64,000 nt of DNA from Methylobacillus methanolivorans (lineage in GTDB: Bacteria > Pseudomonadota > Gammaproteobacteria > Burkholderiales > Methylophilaceae), in NCBI RefSeq assembly GCF_020531845.1, contig NZ_JAJAVF010000002.1, positions 655,543 to 719,542 on the forward strand. Direction: 5' to 3'. Both the position numbers and the translations under genes were made by a program. The notes under the pieces were generated by a model, which saw only the letters and a list, made by a program, of their open reading frames with translations, ran no database searches and was not told where the DNA came from. Shown here in pieces: positions 18,516 to 28,266 of the stretch. Within the stretch, counting starts at the first letter, position 1. The number at the start of each line of letters is the position of its first letter.

Positions 18516-20954
18516 ATGAACAGGCCCATGCAGCTCTATATCAAACTCCTGAGTCACCCCTTGCAATCTGCTCCACAAATGCTGGCCACTCAAGGGGCGG
18601 CACAGCCTTGTGTCATGGCCTTTGCATGCCAGGATGACCAAGAGTTGTTGCAAATCCTCGACAAGCTATCTGCGGAACATTCGGAGCAGGTGCTGGACGA
18701 GGCTTATGTCTGGTATGGCGAAGAGGGCAAGCTAGACATTGAGGAAGTGATGGCAGCTATCATGCCATTCAATACTTTTTATGCTCGCATGCGCCATCCA
18801 TGGCTGCTGGAAGACTTGAGCCGGCATGTAGAAATGCATTTCCAGCCTATTGTCGACTTCACCCAGAACGGCAAGATTTTTGGTTACGAGGCCTTGTGCC
18901 GCTTACGTGACCCTGATGGCAAGATGCTGAATGGTGAAGATGCGTTTCGTCTTGCCAGGCAGGTGAACCGCGCCGTTGAACTTGATATTGCCTGCCAGAA
19001 CCTGGCTTTGGCAGGCAAGGCCAAGGCAATTCCTCATGGCACTCCCTTGTTCATCAATGTGTTGCCGCAAACCATTATGCGTGGCGATTGGCTGTCGGTG
19101 ATGCTGGATGCACTTGATCGCCATGGCATGGAGCATCGCGACGTCGTGATTGAGATTGTAGAGAGCGAAGAGGTCTCGCCGGATGTACTCGCCAAACACT
19201 GCGACATGATACGCACCCAAGGCTTACGCATTGCGCTGGATGACATGGGGTCCGGGTTCAATGGCCTGAGTACGCTCGCTGTCGTCAAGGCCGATTTCAT
19301 TAAGATAGACAGGACGATCGTCCATGAGGCGCAAGGTAGTCGTGTGCGCACTGTGCTGCTAGAAGCCATTATCTCCATGGCCCAGCGCCTGGGCTGCACA
19401 ATCGTGGCAGAAGGGCTGGAGCGGGTAGAGGATATTACCTATTGCCAGGATTTAGGGCTGGTCTATGCGCAAGGGTATTATTTCGCCAAACCCGAGGCAG
19501 TACCAGTGCAAAATGTGACAGCGCTGCCGGCTCGGGATGAATCGCATCGCTCACCTATTCCTGATGAGTTCCGCATTAATGAGTTCGTTAGTCGTGGCCT
19601 TACTATCGAGGTGAATACGCCTATCGATCATGCAAGGAAAACCTTTATCGAGAATCCCGATATTGCTTGCGCAGTGGTGCTGGACAGCTTGCGCCCTATC
19701 GGCTTATTGAAGCGAGGCAAGGTATTCACGCATCGCAACGATGCACTGGGCAATTACTGTGATCCCTTGCCACGCATGATCACATCTCGCATGCCTTCTT
19801 CTACCTTGGCAAGGGGGCTTTACCTGGAACGAGGGGAGATTGAGCCATGGATCATGGTCAGCGACGATGGCGTGTATATCGGCATTGTCCATCCACTGGA
19901 AATCATGTCACAAATCATCAGTCGCAAAACCAGCTCTGGCAACCTGCACCCCTTGAGTCACCTGACCACAGGGCCGACATTGCGTCAGTCACTCGATGTG
20001 AGTTTGCGTAACAACCCCACCACGCAATTGGTGTATATCGACCTTGATCACTTCAAGGCCTATAACGATCGCTATGGCTTTATCCGTGGCGATGCCATGA
20101 TTCGCCTGCTGTCAGAAATTGTGAGGCAGGAATTCCACAATCGTACCGGTGTATTGGTTGGTCATATTGGCGGTGATGATTTTGTCTTGATTCTTGATCA
20201 TGAGGATCCCGGCCTGGTCAACTTGCTGTTGAAGGTTGTAAGCCATTTTCAGGCCTTGGCGGTACATCTCTATGATAGTAGCGATCTGGAGCGTGGCTTT
20301 TTTACCACCGAAGATGGCAAGGATCACCCAGTCGCCAGCGTATCCATTGCCGTAGTCAATGGTAGCCAGGGACGCATTTCGAATAGTGTGGCCGCAGCGG
20401 AAAGAGCCGCTACGCTCAAGAAAATTGGCAAATCCAATATCGGCAGCATTATCGTGGTTGAGTCTACTCCGCCACGGCTGATCATTCCGCGTACTGATGA
20501 ATACAGTAACTGGCAAGCCAGGGCGCTGAATGCACTCAAGACATTACAAACTTTACCGCGCAATGCCGATGCACACTGCCTGGATAGCTGTTTCTCGGAT
20601 TACCCATTCTTTGAAGTCGTGTTCGAGCTCAACCCCGATGGCACCCAGCGTTTTGCCAACTGGATCAACCCTAATATGTACGGCAAGATCAAGGCTGGCG
20701 GGGCAGGGGCTGACCGTAGCCTGCAAACCTATTACAGCGCCGTACGCGATTCAAAGAACCCCTATATTTCGAGCATTTACCTTTCTACGGCAACCGAGGA
20801 CTTTTGCCTGACAGTGTCATTGCCATTGCTTGATACCAACGGTGCCTTGAGCAGCATTTTGGTGGCAGACATCAACATCGCCGCCATGGCCATGTTGAGC
20901 AACCTGCCTAGCGAGGAGTCAGAGCTTACCTTGGCGTTGACTGCGACAGCCTGA
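18516..20954 (+). CDS. EAL-GGDEF cyclic-di-GMP signalling protein
   Basis: This protein of about 812 residues has an unusual order. A short N-terminal region is followed by an EAL phosphodiesterase domain (FGYEALCRLRDP, FINVLP, EIVESEE, ALDDMGSG, FIKIDR and AEGLE are all present, so catalysis looks intact). Next come a pair of CBS-like repeats, a GGDEF-like domain whose signature reads GGDDF, and a C-terminal sensor-like domain of about 140 residues. It degrades and perhaps makes cyclic-di-GMP; the Asp in the signature leaves synthesis uncertain. The start at MNRPMQL is preferred over a longer frame lacking a ribosome site. Confidence 0.88.
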   Translation: MNRPMQLYIKLLSHPLQSAPQMLATQGAAQPCVMAFACQDDQELLQILDKLSAEHSEQVLDEAYVWYGEEGKLDIEEVMAAIMPFNTFYARMRHPWLLEDLSRHVEMHFQPIVDFTQNGKIFGYEALCRLRDPDGKMLNGEDAFRLARQVNRAVELDIACQNLALAGKAKAIPHGTPLFINVLPQTIMRGDWLSVMLDALDRHGMEHRDVVIEIVESEEVSPDVLAKHCDMIRTQGLRIALDDMGSGFNGLSTLAVVKADFIKIDRTIVHEAQGSRVRTVLLEAIISMAQRLGCTIVAEGLERVEDITYCQDLGLVYAQGYYFAKPEAVPVQNVTALPARDESHRSPIPDEFRINEFVSRGLTIEVNTPIDHARKTFIENPDIACAVVLDSLRPIGLLKRGKVFTHRNDALGNYCDPLPRMITSRMPSSTLARGLYLERGEIEPWIMVSDDGVYIGIVHPLEIMSQIISRKTSSGNLHPLSHLTTGPTLRQSLDVSLRNNPTTQLVYIDLDHFKAYNDRYGFIRGDAMIRLLSEIVRQEFHNRTGVLVGHIGGDDFVLILDHEDPGLVNLLLKVVSHFQALAVHLYDSSDLERGFFTTEDGKDHPVASVSIAVVNGSQGRISNSVAAAERAATLKKIGKSNIGSIIVVESTPPRLIIPRTDEYSNWQARALNALKTLQTLPRNADAHCLDSCFSDYPFFEVVFELNPDGTQRFANWINPNMYGKIKAGGAGADRSLQTYYSAVRDSKNPYISSIYLSTATEDFCLTVSLPLLDTNGALSSILVADINIAAMAMLSNLPSEESELTLALTATA

Positions 20955-23013
20955 GATACAAAGCCTCCAGGTCGCGGGTAAAGCGCGTGGTATCAAACAA
21001 TGTACTTGTTTCGCGTTGGCTGAGTAGGTGCTCGCGATATGCCTGTAATTGCTGGGGATGATGAGCCAGTTTCAAAGCCAGGGCCTCATAGGCAGCAAGA
21101 TCTGTTGTGACGAGCTCAGCCAGCCCAGCCGCTTGTAGCAAACTGGCTGCCACTCGGCTAGCAAAAGTATTGCCACGGTATGTAATCAATGGCAGCCCCA
21201 TCCAGAGCGCATCGCTGGCAGTGGTATGTGCATTGTAAGGGCTGGTATCAAGAAACAAGTCAGCGTGGGCATGCCGGGCGAGGTGCTGTTCCATGGGTAC
21301 GCGGGGAGCAAAAATGAGGCGCGTCGCATCTATGCCGTAGCGTTCTGCAGCGAGTCGCAAGTGTTGACTGGCACTGGCATGGCTTTCCAGTAACCAGAGC
21401 ACACTGTCAGGCGTGGCTTGCAGTAATCTCATCCAGCATGCGAATACCTCAGGCGTGATCTTGAAGCCCTGGTTAAAACAGCAGTAGACAAACGCCCCCT
21501 CTGGCAAGCCGCAAGATTCCCGGCTAGGAAGATCAGCCACAGCACGCTTGCGATCATTAGGCTGATAGGCATGCGGCAACAACGCCAGTTGTTCCGAATA
21601 ATATGCTTGATCAGACTCCGGTGAGATGACGGCATCACTAATCAGGTAATCAACAAAAGGCGCGCCCATGCTGCCAGGAAAGCCCAGCCAGGAGGCTTGT
21701 ATCGGCGCCGGACGGAATGCCAGGATGCCGCTACGGCTAGCCTGGGTATAGCCGGTGAGATCAACCAGAATGTCTACCTGATCAGCCTGGATTCTTTCTG
21801 CTGCTGCTTGTAATGATAATGGGCGAATATCAATAAAATGATCCACGGCCTTTTGCAACCGCAACCGAGCAGGCGTTTTGTCGTCTATGCCATAAGAGTA
21901 AGCGCTGATGTTGAAGTTATCACGATCATGCAGTTCCAGCATTTCGGTCACTAACGAAGCCAATGGATGCAAGCGAAAGTCGCAGGATAAGTAACCGATA
22001 TGCAGTTTGCCTTGGCGAGCTAATTTTTTCCTGGCCAGGGGCCGGGTGGATAACAGCTTGCCGTGGCGACTATTTGTCCAGTTTTGTGCGCATTTAAGTT
22101 GCTCCGCAGGCGTGGTGCCTGGCATTGCCAGGAAGGCAAACGGGGAAACCTGTGCGGCGGGCACTTCTTTAACCCAGCGACGTATTTCGGCGATCTCCAC
22201 ATCAAGGCCTTGCCAATCGCAAAGATGCTGGCGCTGATGCACGAGGTGAACCCTGGCGTGATATAGCTTGGGGTTGATTGCCAGGGCTTTTTCATAGCAG
22301 GCAATGGCTTCAGGTAATTGCTGCAATTCACGGAGCACATTGCCGAGGTTGTTATGCGTATCGGCGTCATGCGGGCTGATCGCCAGGGCGCGACGATAGC
22401 TTTCTGCAGCCTGCGCGGCCTGACCTTGTTCGCGCAGCGCATTACCCAAGTTGTAGTGCCAGGCCGCATTGCCAGGCTGTAGTGCCACAAGCTCACGAAA
22501 ATGATGCTCGGCTTCGGTAAAATTTCCAAGCTGATGTGCCTGATTACCCAAGGCTTGTAATGCAGTGCATAAGCCAGCATGGATGTCGCTATCCTGCGGT
22601 GAACGCTGTCTGGCTTCAAGATAGCTGGTTTTAGCAGCGCCAAGCTGGCCTAATGCGAGCTGTGCGCCAGCAAGGTTTTGCCATAAATCTGCATCATCGC
22701 TTGCCAGTGCAAGCCCTTGGCGGAATTGGTCAATCGCGGCATTCAGCTGACCACTGGCACGCAAAGCTAGGCCCAGGTTGTTATGCTGATCGGCATCGCC
22801 GGGATTGGCACGAATTGCCTGGCTTATTAGTTGAATAGCCTCCTGCGACCGGCCAGATTGGTAGCAGAGTACGCCGTAATAATGCAAGCCATAGGCATGC
22901 CGCGGAGCCAAGGCCATTAACTGTTGATAAAGATGTTCTGCCTGCTTGAGTTGCCCCTGGCGGTGTGCATCAAGTGCGGAGTGGAATAGCTGGTCTGGAT
23001 TCATGCTCTGCAT
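20926..23013 (-). CDS. TPR-repeat O-GlcNAc transferase (SPINDLY/GT41 family)
   Basis: This 695-residue protein has about six tetratricopeptide repeats (residues 5-250) followed by a GT41 catalytic domain. In that domain LVDLTGYTQASR, PAPIQASWLGFPGS, YCCFNQGFKITP and LDTSPYNAHTTASDALWMG match bacterial OGT/SPINDLY proteins. These transfer a sugar (GlcNAc or fucose in characterised cases) to Ser/Thr of proteins, often surface proteins or flagellin; the target here is unknown. Its 3' end overlaps the convergent EAL-GGDEF gene by 29 bases. Confidence 0.9.
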   Translation of the reverse strand: MQSMNPDQLFHSALDAHRQGQLKQAEHLYQQLMALAPRHAYGLHYYGVLCYQSGRSQEAIQLISQAIRANPGDADQHNNLGLALRASGQLNAAIDQFRQGLALASDDADLWQNLAGAQLALGQLGAAKTSYLEARQRSPQDSDIHAGLCTALQALGNQAHQLGNFTEAEHHFRELVALQPGNAAWHYNLGNALREQGQAAQAAESYRRALAISPHDADTHNNLGNVLRELQQLPEAIACYEKALAINPKLYHARVHLVHQRQHLCDWQGLDVEIAEIRRWVKEVPAAQVSPFAFLAMPGTTPAEQLKCAQNWTNSRHGKLLSTRPLARKKLARQGKLHIGYLSCDFRLHPLASLVTEMLELHDRDNFNISAYSYGIDDKTPARLRLQKAVDHFIDIRPLSLQAAAERIQADQVDILVDLTGYTQASRSGILAFRPAPIQASWLGFPGSMGAPFVDYLISDAVISPESDQAYYSEQLALLPHAYQPNDRKRAVADLPSRESCGLPEGAFVYCCFNQGFKITPEVFACWMRLLQATPDSVLWLLESHASASQHLRLAAERYGIDATRLIFAPRVPMEQHLARHAHADLFLDTSPYNAHTTASDALWMGLPLITYRGNTFASRVAASLLQAAGLAELVTTDLAAYEALALKLAHHPQQLQAYREHLLSQRETSTLFDTTRFTRDLEALYLRLSQSTPR

Positions 23014-23032
23014 TAAACCATATTAGCAACCA

Positions 23033-24973
23033 TCACCGTAGGGGATAGCAGGCCAGCCCACGCACCATCCGCTTCAAGCCTAGCTTGCGGAGCAAAAAGC
23101 GGTTGGGGTCCAGGGCCGCAAGTAGCTCACTATCAACGGGTGCAGGCTCCTGATGAATGGCGCAAGCCAGCATTTCCGCAGCAATAGGCGCGGTAGTCAG
23201 CCCCTTGGAACCATGGCCGGTATTGACGTAAAGACCTGGCAACCATGGCAGATTTGAAGCAGGGTCGGCGGTATAGCGAGGTGGCTTGCTCTCCAAGATT
23301 TCGGCGTCCAGTACCGGGCCAACCAGTGGAAGATAATCTGGACTAGTGCATCGGATGGCGGCACGCCCTGTAGGCATTTGCGGCATTAAGGCTGCATGTA
23401 GCGCAGGGGCCATACGGTGCAGCATTTCCAGGTTTTGCTGGTGCTCTTCGGCGCGCACTGTGGTGGTGGTATCTCCCGGCACAAAAGTGGCACCCAGGCA
23501 GTAACTTCCGTCAACCGGGGGGCTGATGTAGCCATCGGTGCATAGCAGCGTGCGAAGGGCGGGCATGCCCGTTATCTGCTTGAGTTGGCTAATTTGACCA
23601 CGCACCTGCTCCAGGAGTAAGTGACGCGTCTGCGCGAAATTGGCGGCTTGGCCCGCATTGGCAATGACGACGATATCTGCTTCATCGAGTAACTGCCCGC
23701 CTGCCCAGACTTGCCAACTATTGCCACATTGCCTGAGCTCGGTAGCGTGGGTTGAGAGGGTCTGCGTGATATTGGAATGCTGGGCCAGCGCGGCACAATA
23801 GGCTTGTGGCTTAACCCAGCCTGCCTCAGGGAAAAACAGCGCTCCGTGCGACAGTGGAACGCCTGCCATTTCGCTTGCCTCATCTTTTTCCATCCAATAT
23901 AACAACTCAGCGGAAAATCCTTGCGCAACAAGCCGCTGGCAACGCTCAAACTCTTGTTCATCAAACGCAAGCTGCAACATGCCGCATCTCATATGCGATG
24001 CTTGATCCAGTGCAAGCCGCTGTAATAGCTGTAAGCTATGCAGATAGCCTGTCAGGGATAAGCGGCTCAATGGCACATCATTACGTGCAAGCTTGGGGTA
24101 GAGCACGCCGACTGGGTTGCCTGAGGCATGTTGGGCCAAGGCTGACTCTTGTTCGATCAGGTTGACCCGCCAGCCTCGTTCCGCGAGCGCATAGCTAGTG
24201 GCAGTACCTGCAATGCCACCGCCTATTACAATTGCACGCCCAGCCTGGATGGCAGGGCGCTCATGGCGGGCGAAAGTGCCGCACAGCATTTCACGCTTGC
24301 GGCCATGGCCAGCCACCTTGTTTACCTCAAAGCCCGCAGCTTGCAAGCCACGCTTGACGACACCCGCACTGGTGAAGGTGGCAAATGTAGTGTGCTGGTG
24401 TGAAAACATTGCCATCTGGGTAAATAGCCCGTCCTGCCACATATCGGGGTTGCGCGATGGCGCAAACCCGTCAAGAAACCACGCATCAGCTCGACTACTC
24501 AACCGCGGCAGCAGCTCAAGTACATCACCAACCAGCAGCGTCAGTTGAACGCGTCCCTGGCAAAATACCAATCGTTGCCAACCGGGCACGATTTGATGAT
24601 ATTGCGTCAGCAGGGCCTGACTGTACTGCCTTAGCTCAGGCCATAAATCCAACGCGCGAGCGAGGTCGGCATGGTTGAGCGGAAATTTCTCAATGCTGAC
24701 GAAATGCAATCTCGCATCTGCTGGTGCTGTTTGCTCCCAAAGCTGCCAGGCACAAAGAAAGTTGAGACCAGTGCCAAAGCCTGTTTCCACAATGGTGAAC
24801 GTCTTATGTGACAAACTCTGCCAGCGCTCGGCTAGCTGGTTGTGGTGAAGGAATACGTGCCGCGTCTCCTCCAGCCCACTTTCGCGCGAGAAATATACGT
24901 CCCCGAAATGTGCAGAATAAGGTTGGCCTTCATGCCACTCCAGCATGGCCTGAGAATGGGGTTGTATAGACAT
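23033..24973 (-). CDS. mnmC: bifunctional tRNA modification enzyme MnmC
   Basis: This 646-residue fusion has an N-terminal SAM-dependent methyltransferase domain (ETGFGTGLNFLCAWQ, DAWFLDGFAPSRNPDMW). It is followed by an FAD-dependent oxidase domain (VIGGGIAGTATSYALAERG and the C-terminal NTGHGSKGLTTAPIAAE). It converts cmnm5s2U34 to mnm5s2U34 in tRNAs. Length and domain order are normal. It is co-directional with the OGT gene, 19 bases apart, though no functional link is known. Confidence 0.95.
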   Translation of the reverse strand: MSIQPHSQAMLEWHEGQPYSAHFGDVYFSRESGLEETRHVFLHHNQLAERWQSLSHKTFTIVETGFGTGLNFLCAWQLWEQTAPADARLHFVSIEKFPLNHADLARALDLWPELRQYSQALLTQYHQIVPGWQRLVFCQGRVQLTLLVGDVLELLPRLSSRADAWFLDGFAPSRNPDMWQDGLFTQMAMFSHQHTTFATFTSAGVVKRGLQAAGFEVNKVAGHGRKREMLCGTFARHERPAIQAGRAIVIGGGIAGTATSYALAERGWRVNLIEQESALAQHASGNPVGVLYPKLARNDVPLSRLSLTGYLHSLQLLQRLALDQASHMRCGMLQLAFDEQEFERCQRLVAQGFSAELLYWMEKDEASEMAGVPLSHGALFFPEAGWVKPQAYCAALAQHSNITQTLSTHATELRQCGNSWQVWAGGQLLDEADIVVIANAGQAANFAQTRHLLLEQVRGQISQLKQITGMPALRTLLCTDGYISPPVDGSYCLGATFVPGDTTTTVRAEEHQQNLEMLHRMAPALHAALMPQMPTGRAAIRCTSPDYLPLVGPVLDAEILESKPPRYTADPASNLPWLPGLYVNTGHGSKGLTTAPIAAEMLACAIHQEPAPVDSELLAALDPNRFLLRKLGLKRMVRGLACYPLR

Positions 24974-25005
24974 GTTCTTTTTTGGCTGGGTTTATTATAA
25001 TATTT

Positions 25006-25029
25006 CGTTATATTTCAAAAGAAATAATG
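25006..25029 (+). promoter_or_regulatory. candidate ModE-like operator upstream of modA
   Basis: The 24-base stretch begins CGTTATATT and ends AAATAATG, with the size and left half-site of the Escherichia coli ModE box (CGTTATAT...ATAACG) but a degenerate right half. It lies 45 bases before modA. No modE gene is in the window, so this is suggestive only. Confidence 0.4.
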
Positions 25030-25073
25030 AAGTGTTTTTCTAACCACCATCATTCCCGCAGAAAGCTGATTCC

Positions 25074-25844
25074 ATGCATCATATTGTCTTACGCCTAGCG
25101 TTATCTTTGAGTTTAATATTCAGTACGTTGGCATATGCAGAGCCAGCGCGTGTTGCTGCCGCAGCTGACCTCAAGTTCGTCCTCGAAGAACTCACCCAGG
25201 CTTTCGAGAAGCAGGGTGGAGAGAAGCCTTCAGTCACCTATGGATCATCTGGCGCGATTACAACTCAAATCAGCAACGGTGCTCCTTTTGAATTGTTTCT
25301 CTCTGCGGATGAAGATTACGTCACCAAACTCAACGCTGGCGGTTTTACCAAGGATGAGGGCGTATTGTACGCTACTGGCCATCTGGTGATCGTGGTACCC
25401 AAGCAAGCTGCATTGGAAGTTGACCCAGAGCTGAAAGGTTTGCAGGCGGCATTGAAGGCTGGCAAACTGCAACGCTTTGCTATCGCCAACCCAGAGCATG
25501 CGCCCTATGGGCGTCGTGCCGTTGAGGTGCTCAAGCATGCAGGCATCTGGGAGCAAATCCAGCCCAAGTTGGTATTGGGTGAGAATGTCGCCCAGGCTGC
25601 CCAGTTTGCGACCAGTGGCTCCACCGATGGTGGCATCGTGGCACTATCCTTGGTGAAGTCACCGCAATTAATGAATAGCGTGAAATATGCAGAAATCCCC
25701 GAAAGCTGGCACAGCCCCCAGCGCCAACGCATGGTGTTGCTCAAGAACTCAGGTAGCAATGCCAAGGCATTCTATGATTTTCTCCAGCAACCAGCAGCTA
25801 GACAAGTGTTCAGCCGCTATGGTTTTGTCCTGCCGGGAGAGTAG
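25074..25844 (+). CDS. modA: molybdate ABC transporter, periplasmic binding protein ModA
   Basis: A signal peptide (residues 1-22, ending TLAYA) is followed by a type II solute-binding protein with VAAAADLKFVLEEL, YGSSGAITTQI and SADEDYVTKL, the ModA pattern of oxyanion-binding segments. It captures molybdate or tungstate in the periplasm and passes it to ModBC. It is first in a modABC operon; modB follows six bases later. Confidence 0.94.
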   Translation: MHHIVLRLALSLSLIFSTLAYAEPARVAAAADLKFVLEELTQAFEKQGGEKPSVTYGSSGAITTQISNGAPFELFLSADEDYVTKLNAGGFTKDEGVLYATGHLVIVVPKQAALEVDPELKGLQAALKAGKLQRFAIANPEHAPYGRRAVEVLKHAGIWEQIQPKLVLGENVAQAAQFATSGSTDGGIVALSLVKSPQLMNSVKYAEIPESWHSPQRQRMVLLKNSGSNAKAFYDFLQQPAARQVFSRYGFVLPGE

Positions 25845-25850
25845 TGACTG

Positions 25851-26531
25851 ATGGATTGGGTTGCCTTAGGGCTGTCACTCAAGCTGGGGGGCATGACCAT
25901 TCTTGTGCTCATCCCGCTGGCGCTATTGGCAGCCCGGTGGTTGGCTTATCGCCAATGTATGGGTAAACCAGTGATCGAAGCCTTGTTGGCAGTGCCCTTG
26001 GTGCTGCCACCTACTGTCGTTGGTTATTACCTGCTAGTAGGGCTTGGTAGTCAGTCATGGCTTGGGCAATGGCTAGCGCAATGGACAGGCCACTTGCTCG
26101 TCTTTCACTTTTCCGGTTTGTTGATTGCCTCCATCATCGTCAACATTCCCTTTGCTGTGCAGCCTATCCAGCGAGGATTCGAATCTATTCCACAAGAAGT
26201 GCGCGACGCTGCTGCGTGTTGCGGCATGTCCTCTTTACGCACGCTGTTGACAGTTGAACTGCCTTTGGCTTGGCCAGGTATCGTGACAGCCATGGTACTG
26301 ACTTTTGCCCACACCCTGGGCGAGTTTGGCGTTGTCTTGATGGTTGGTGGCAGCTTGCCAGGTGAAACCAAGACGATTGCCATCAGTATTTATGACCGTG
26401 TACAAGCACTGGATTTTGAGGCGGCAGGTAACATGTCGCTGATGTTGCTGGTGTTCTCAATTATTGTGCTGGCGCTTGCCAATAGTCTCTCACGGCGCTT
26501 TGGCCGACGCGGTAATTATCATGACATCTGA
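25851..26531 (+). CDS. modB: molybdate ABC transporter permease ModB
   Basis: This 226-residue inner-membrane permease has five predicted helices, the PLVLPPTVVGYYLL segment and the ABC-contact loop AACCGMSSLRTLLTVELPLAWPGI (EAA loop), followed by HTLGEFGVVLMVGG. All are characteristic of ModB. Its end overlaps the modC start by 11 bases. Confidence 0.95.
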   Translation: MDWVALGLSLKLGGMTILVLIPLALLAARWLAYRQCMGKPVIEALLAVPLVLPPTVVGYYLLVGLGSQSWLGQWLAQWTGHLLVFHFSGLLIASIIVNIPFAVQPIQRGFESIPQEVRDAAACCGMSSLRTLLTVELPLAWPGIVTAMVLTFAHTLGEFGVVLMVGGSLPGETKTIAISIYDRVQALDFEAAGNMSLMLLVFSIIVLALANSLSRRFGRRGNYHDI

Positions 26532-27573
26532 ACTCCGGCTCGACATTAGCCAGCAACGGCCTTTTGCATTGAAGGCTACACTGAACTGCAAGGCAGGGGA
26601 GTTGTTGGCATTGCTGGGACCATCAGGTTGCGGAAAATCGACTTTGTTACGCATGATCGCAGGCTTGCAGCATGCCGAATCTGGATATATCCGCCTGAAT
26701 AATGAGATCTGGTGCAATGAGGTAGTCAAGTTAACACCTCAGCAACGTCATATTGGATACGTCCCGCAGCATTATGGCCTATTTCCTCATATGACCGCGC
26801 TGCAAAACGTAAAGGCTGCGCTACATGGTTTGCCGAGCCAGGAGCAATCAACCCGCGCCCAAACATGGCTGAAGAAAGTAAAACTCAGTGACTTGGCTCA
26901 TCGCAAGCCAGCCACGCTCTCTGGAGGGCAACAACAGCGTGTTGCCCTGGCCCGGGCGCTTGCTGCCCATCCAAGCATGTTATTGCTGGATGAGCCATTT
27001 TCAGCGCTAGACAGCATGACACGGGAGGACTTGTATCGTACCCTGGCAGAGCTAAAACCTCAGCTCAACATTCCCATGATATTGGTGACTCACAACCTGC
27101 ATGAAGCTCAATTGTTGGCAGACCATATTGCCGTAATGGGGCAGGGTTGCATTTTGCAACAGGGTACGCCTGATGCAATCATGCAGCGTCCAGTGAATAG
27201 GGCAGTGGCTGCACAGGTTGGGCTGCGAAATATTTTCTCCAGCACGGTTGTATCTGTAACGGAAAACCATAGCCTACTATCGCTGGGCAGCCAGACACTA
27301 GCAGTAGCACACAGGCTTTCTGTTGGCTCAACGATAGAGTGGTGCGTGCCTCACCATGCTTTGCTTTTGACTCATCAACATGAAGAAGCCACTCATCTCA
27401 CTGGGAACATTGATCAATGCCTTCGCTTGGGAGATCAGTGGCTGGTCAGTATCAACCTACCAGGTACAAGCCAGCGATTTGAACTACAGTGTGCGAGCTC
27501 CATGCCACTGGCAACTCATCAACCAGTCAGCATGTTATTAAACACTAAACATATCCACATTCTTCAGGCTTAA
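26521..27573 (+). CDS. modC: molybdate ABC transporter ATPase ModC
   Basis: The ABC domain shows Walker A GPSGCGKST, signature LSGGQQQR and Walker B MLLLDEPFSALD. A C-terminal MOP/TOBE-like domain (about residues 235-350) can bind molybdate. The start MTSELRL (350 residues) is chosen because it couples to modB; a longer in-frame ATG lies inside modB. Confidence 0.94.
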   Translation: MTSELRLDISQQRPFALKATLNCKAGELLALLGPSGCGKSTLLRMIAGLQHAESGYIRLNNEIWCNEVVKLTPQQRHIGYVPQHYGLFPHMTALQNVKAALHGLPSQEQSTRAQTWLKKVKLSDLAHRKPATLSGGQQQRVALARALAAHPSMLLLDEPFSALDSMTREDLYRTLAELKPQLNIPMILVTHNLHEAQLLADHIAVMGQGCILQQGTPDAIMQRPVNRAVAAQVGLRNIFSSTVVSVTENHSLLSLGSQTLAVAHRLSVGSTIEWCVPHHALLLTHQHEEATHLTGNIDQCLRLGDQWLVSINLPGTSQRFELQCASSMPLATHQPVSMLLNTKHIHILQA

Positions 27574-27577
27574 TCTC

Positions 27578-28126
27578 GTGAATCATTCAGCATTAATGAC
27601 ATCACAGCCCTCCGCGTGGCTTATGCAGTATAGCCATTACATCAAAACAGGAGGAAAAGTTCTGGATGTCGCCTCAGGGCATGGGCGTAATGCAATATGG
27701 CTTGCCCAGCAAGGGTTTAGGGTCACTGCTGTGGATCGCGATGCAGCTGCGCTGAGCATTCTTAAAAACCAAGCGCCTAGTGTTGATACCCAGCTACAAG
27801 ACCTAGAACAAGGATACTGGCCTTACTCGAAAGAACAGTTCGATGCCATTATCGTCTGCCGCTACCTTCATCGCCCTTTACTCCCCTTGCTGGCGAATAG
27901 CCTCGCATCTTCCGGCGTACTGATTTATGAAACCTTTATGGAAGGTCACGAGCAATATGGTCGACCAAGAAACCCAGACTTCCTACTAAAAAGCAATGAA
28001 TTATTAATCAGTTACATTCCCTTTCTTAAAGTCATTGCCTATAGTGAAGGGATAGTAGAGCAAGAAGAATCTCCTGCCGTTATTCAGAGATTGGTCGCTA
28101 TCAAGACGAGTAATCGGTTGAGTTAA
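27578..28126 (+). CDS. class I SAM-dependent methyltransferase (TehB-like)
   Basis: This 182-residue protein has motif I VLDVASGHGRNAIWLAQQG, then AVDRD and AIIVCRYLHRPL. It resembles the small TehB/UbiE-like methyltransferases found in many betaproteobacteria. Substrate is unknown. It begins with GTG four bases after modC, so it is probably transcribed with the mod operon. It is the last clearly host gene before the prophage array. Confidence 0.82.
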   Translation: MNHSALMTSQPSAWLMQYSHYIKTGGKVLDVASGHGRNAIWLAQQGFRVTAVDRDAAALSILKNQAPSVDTQLQDLEQGYWPYSKEQFDAIIVCRYLHRPLLPLLANSLASSGVLIYETFMEGHEQYGRPRNPDFLLKSNELLISYIPFLKVIAYSEGIVEQEESPAVIQRLVAIKTSNRLS

Positions 28127-28143
28127 ACAAACCTCAAGAAAAG

Positions 28144-28199
28144 CACGATCATGCATATGATCAGGTGAGGGCAGATCCCGCAGGATTCACCTGAATTGA
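28144..28199 (+). pseudogene. degraded 3' remnant of a helix-turn-helix gene (left arm of an inverted pair)
   Basis: This stretch matches, base for base in two blocks, the minus-strand remnant near 51.1 kb. The blocks begin with ACGATCATGCA, continue through GAGGGCAGATCCCGCAG, and end with CACCTGAATTGA. About 50 bases present in the right copy are missing here and the frame is broken by a stop. Both copies run into the same terminator, pointing toward the prophages. Confidence 0.7.
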
Positions 28200-28202
28200 A
28201 GA

Positions 28203-28222
28203 TAAGGCCCCTTTCGGGGCTT
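28203..28222 (+). terminator. hairpin shared with the right flank
   Basis: GCCCC-TTTC-GGGGC preceded by ATAAG; the same block follows the helix-turn-helix remnant at the other end of the array. It may also end the mod operon. Confidence 0.6.
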
Positions 28223-28266
28223 GGCTCGATGAAAGCGTCTCTAGCTTTTTCCTGCGCTGGATCGTT

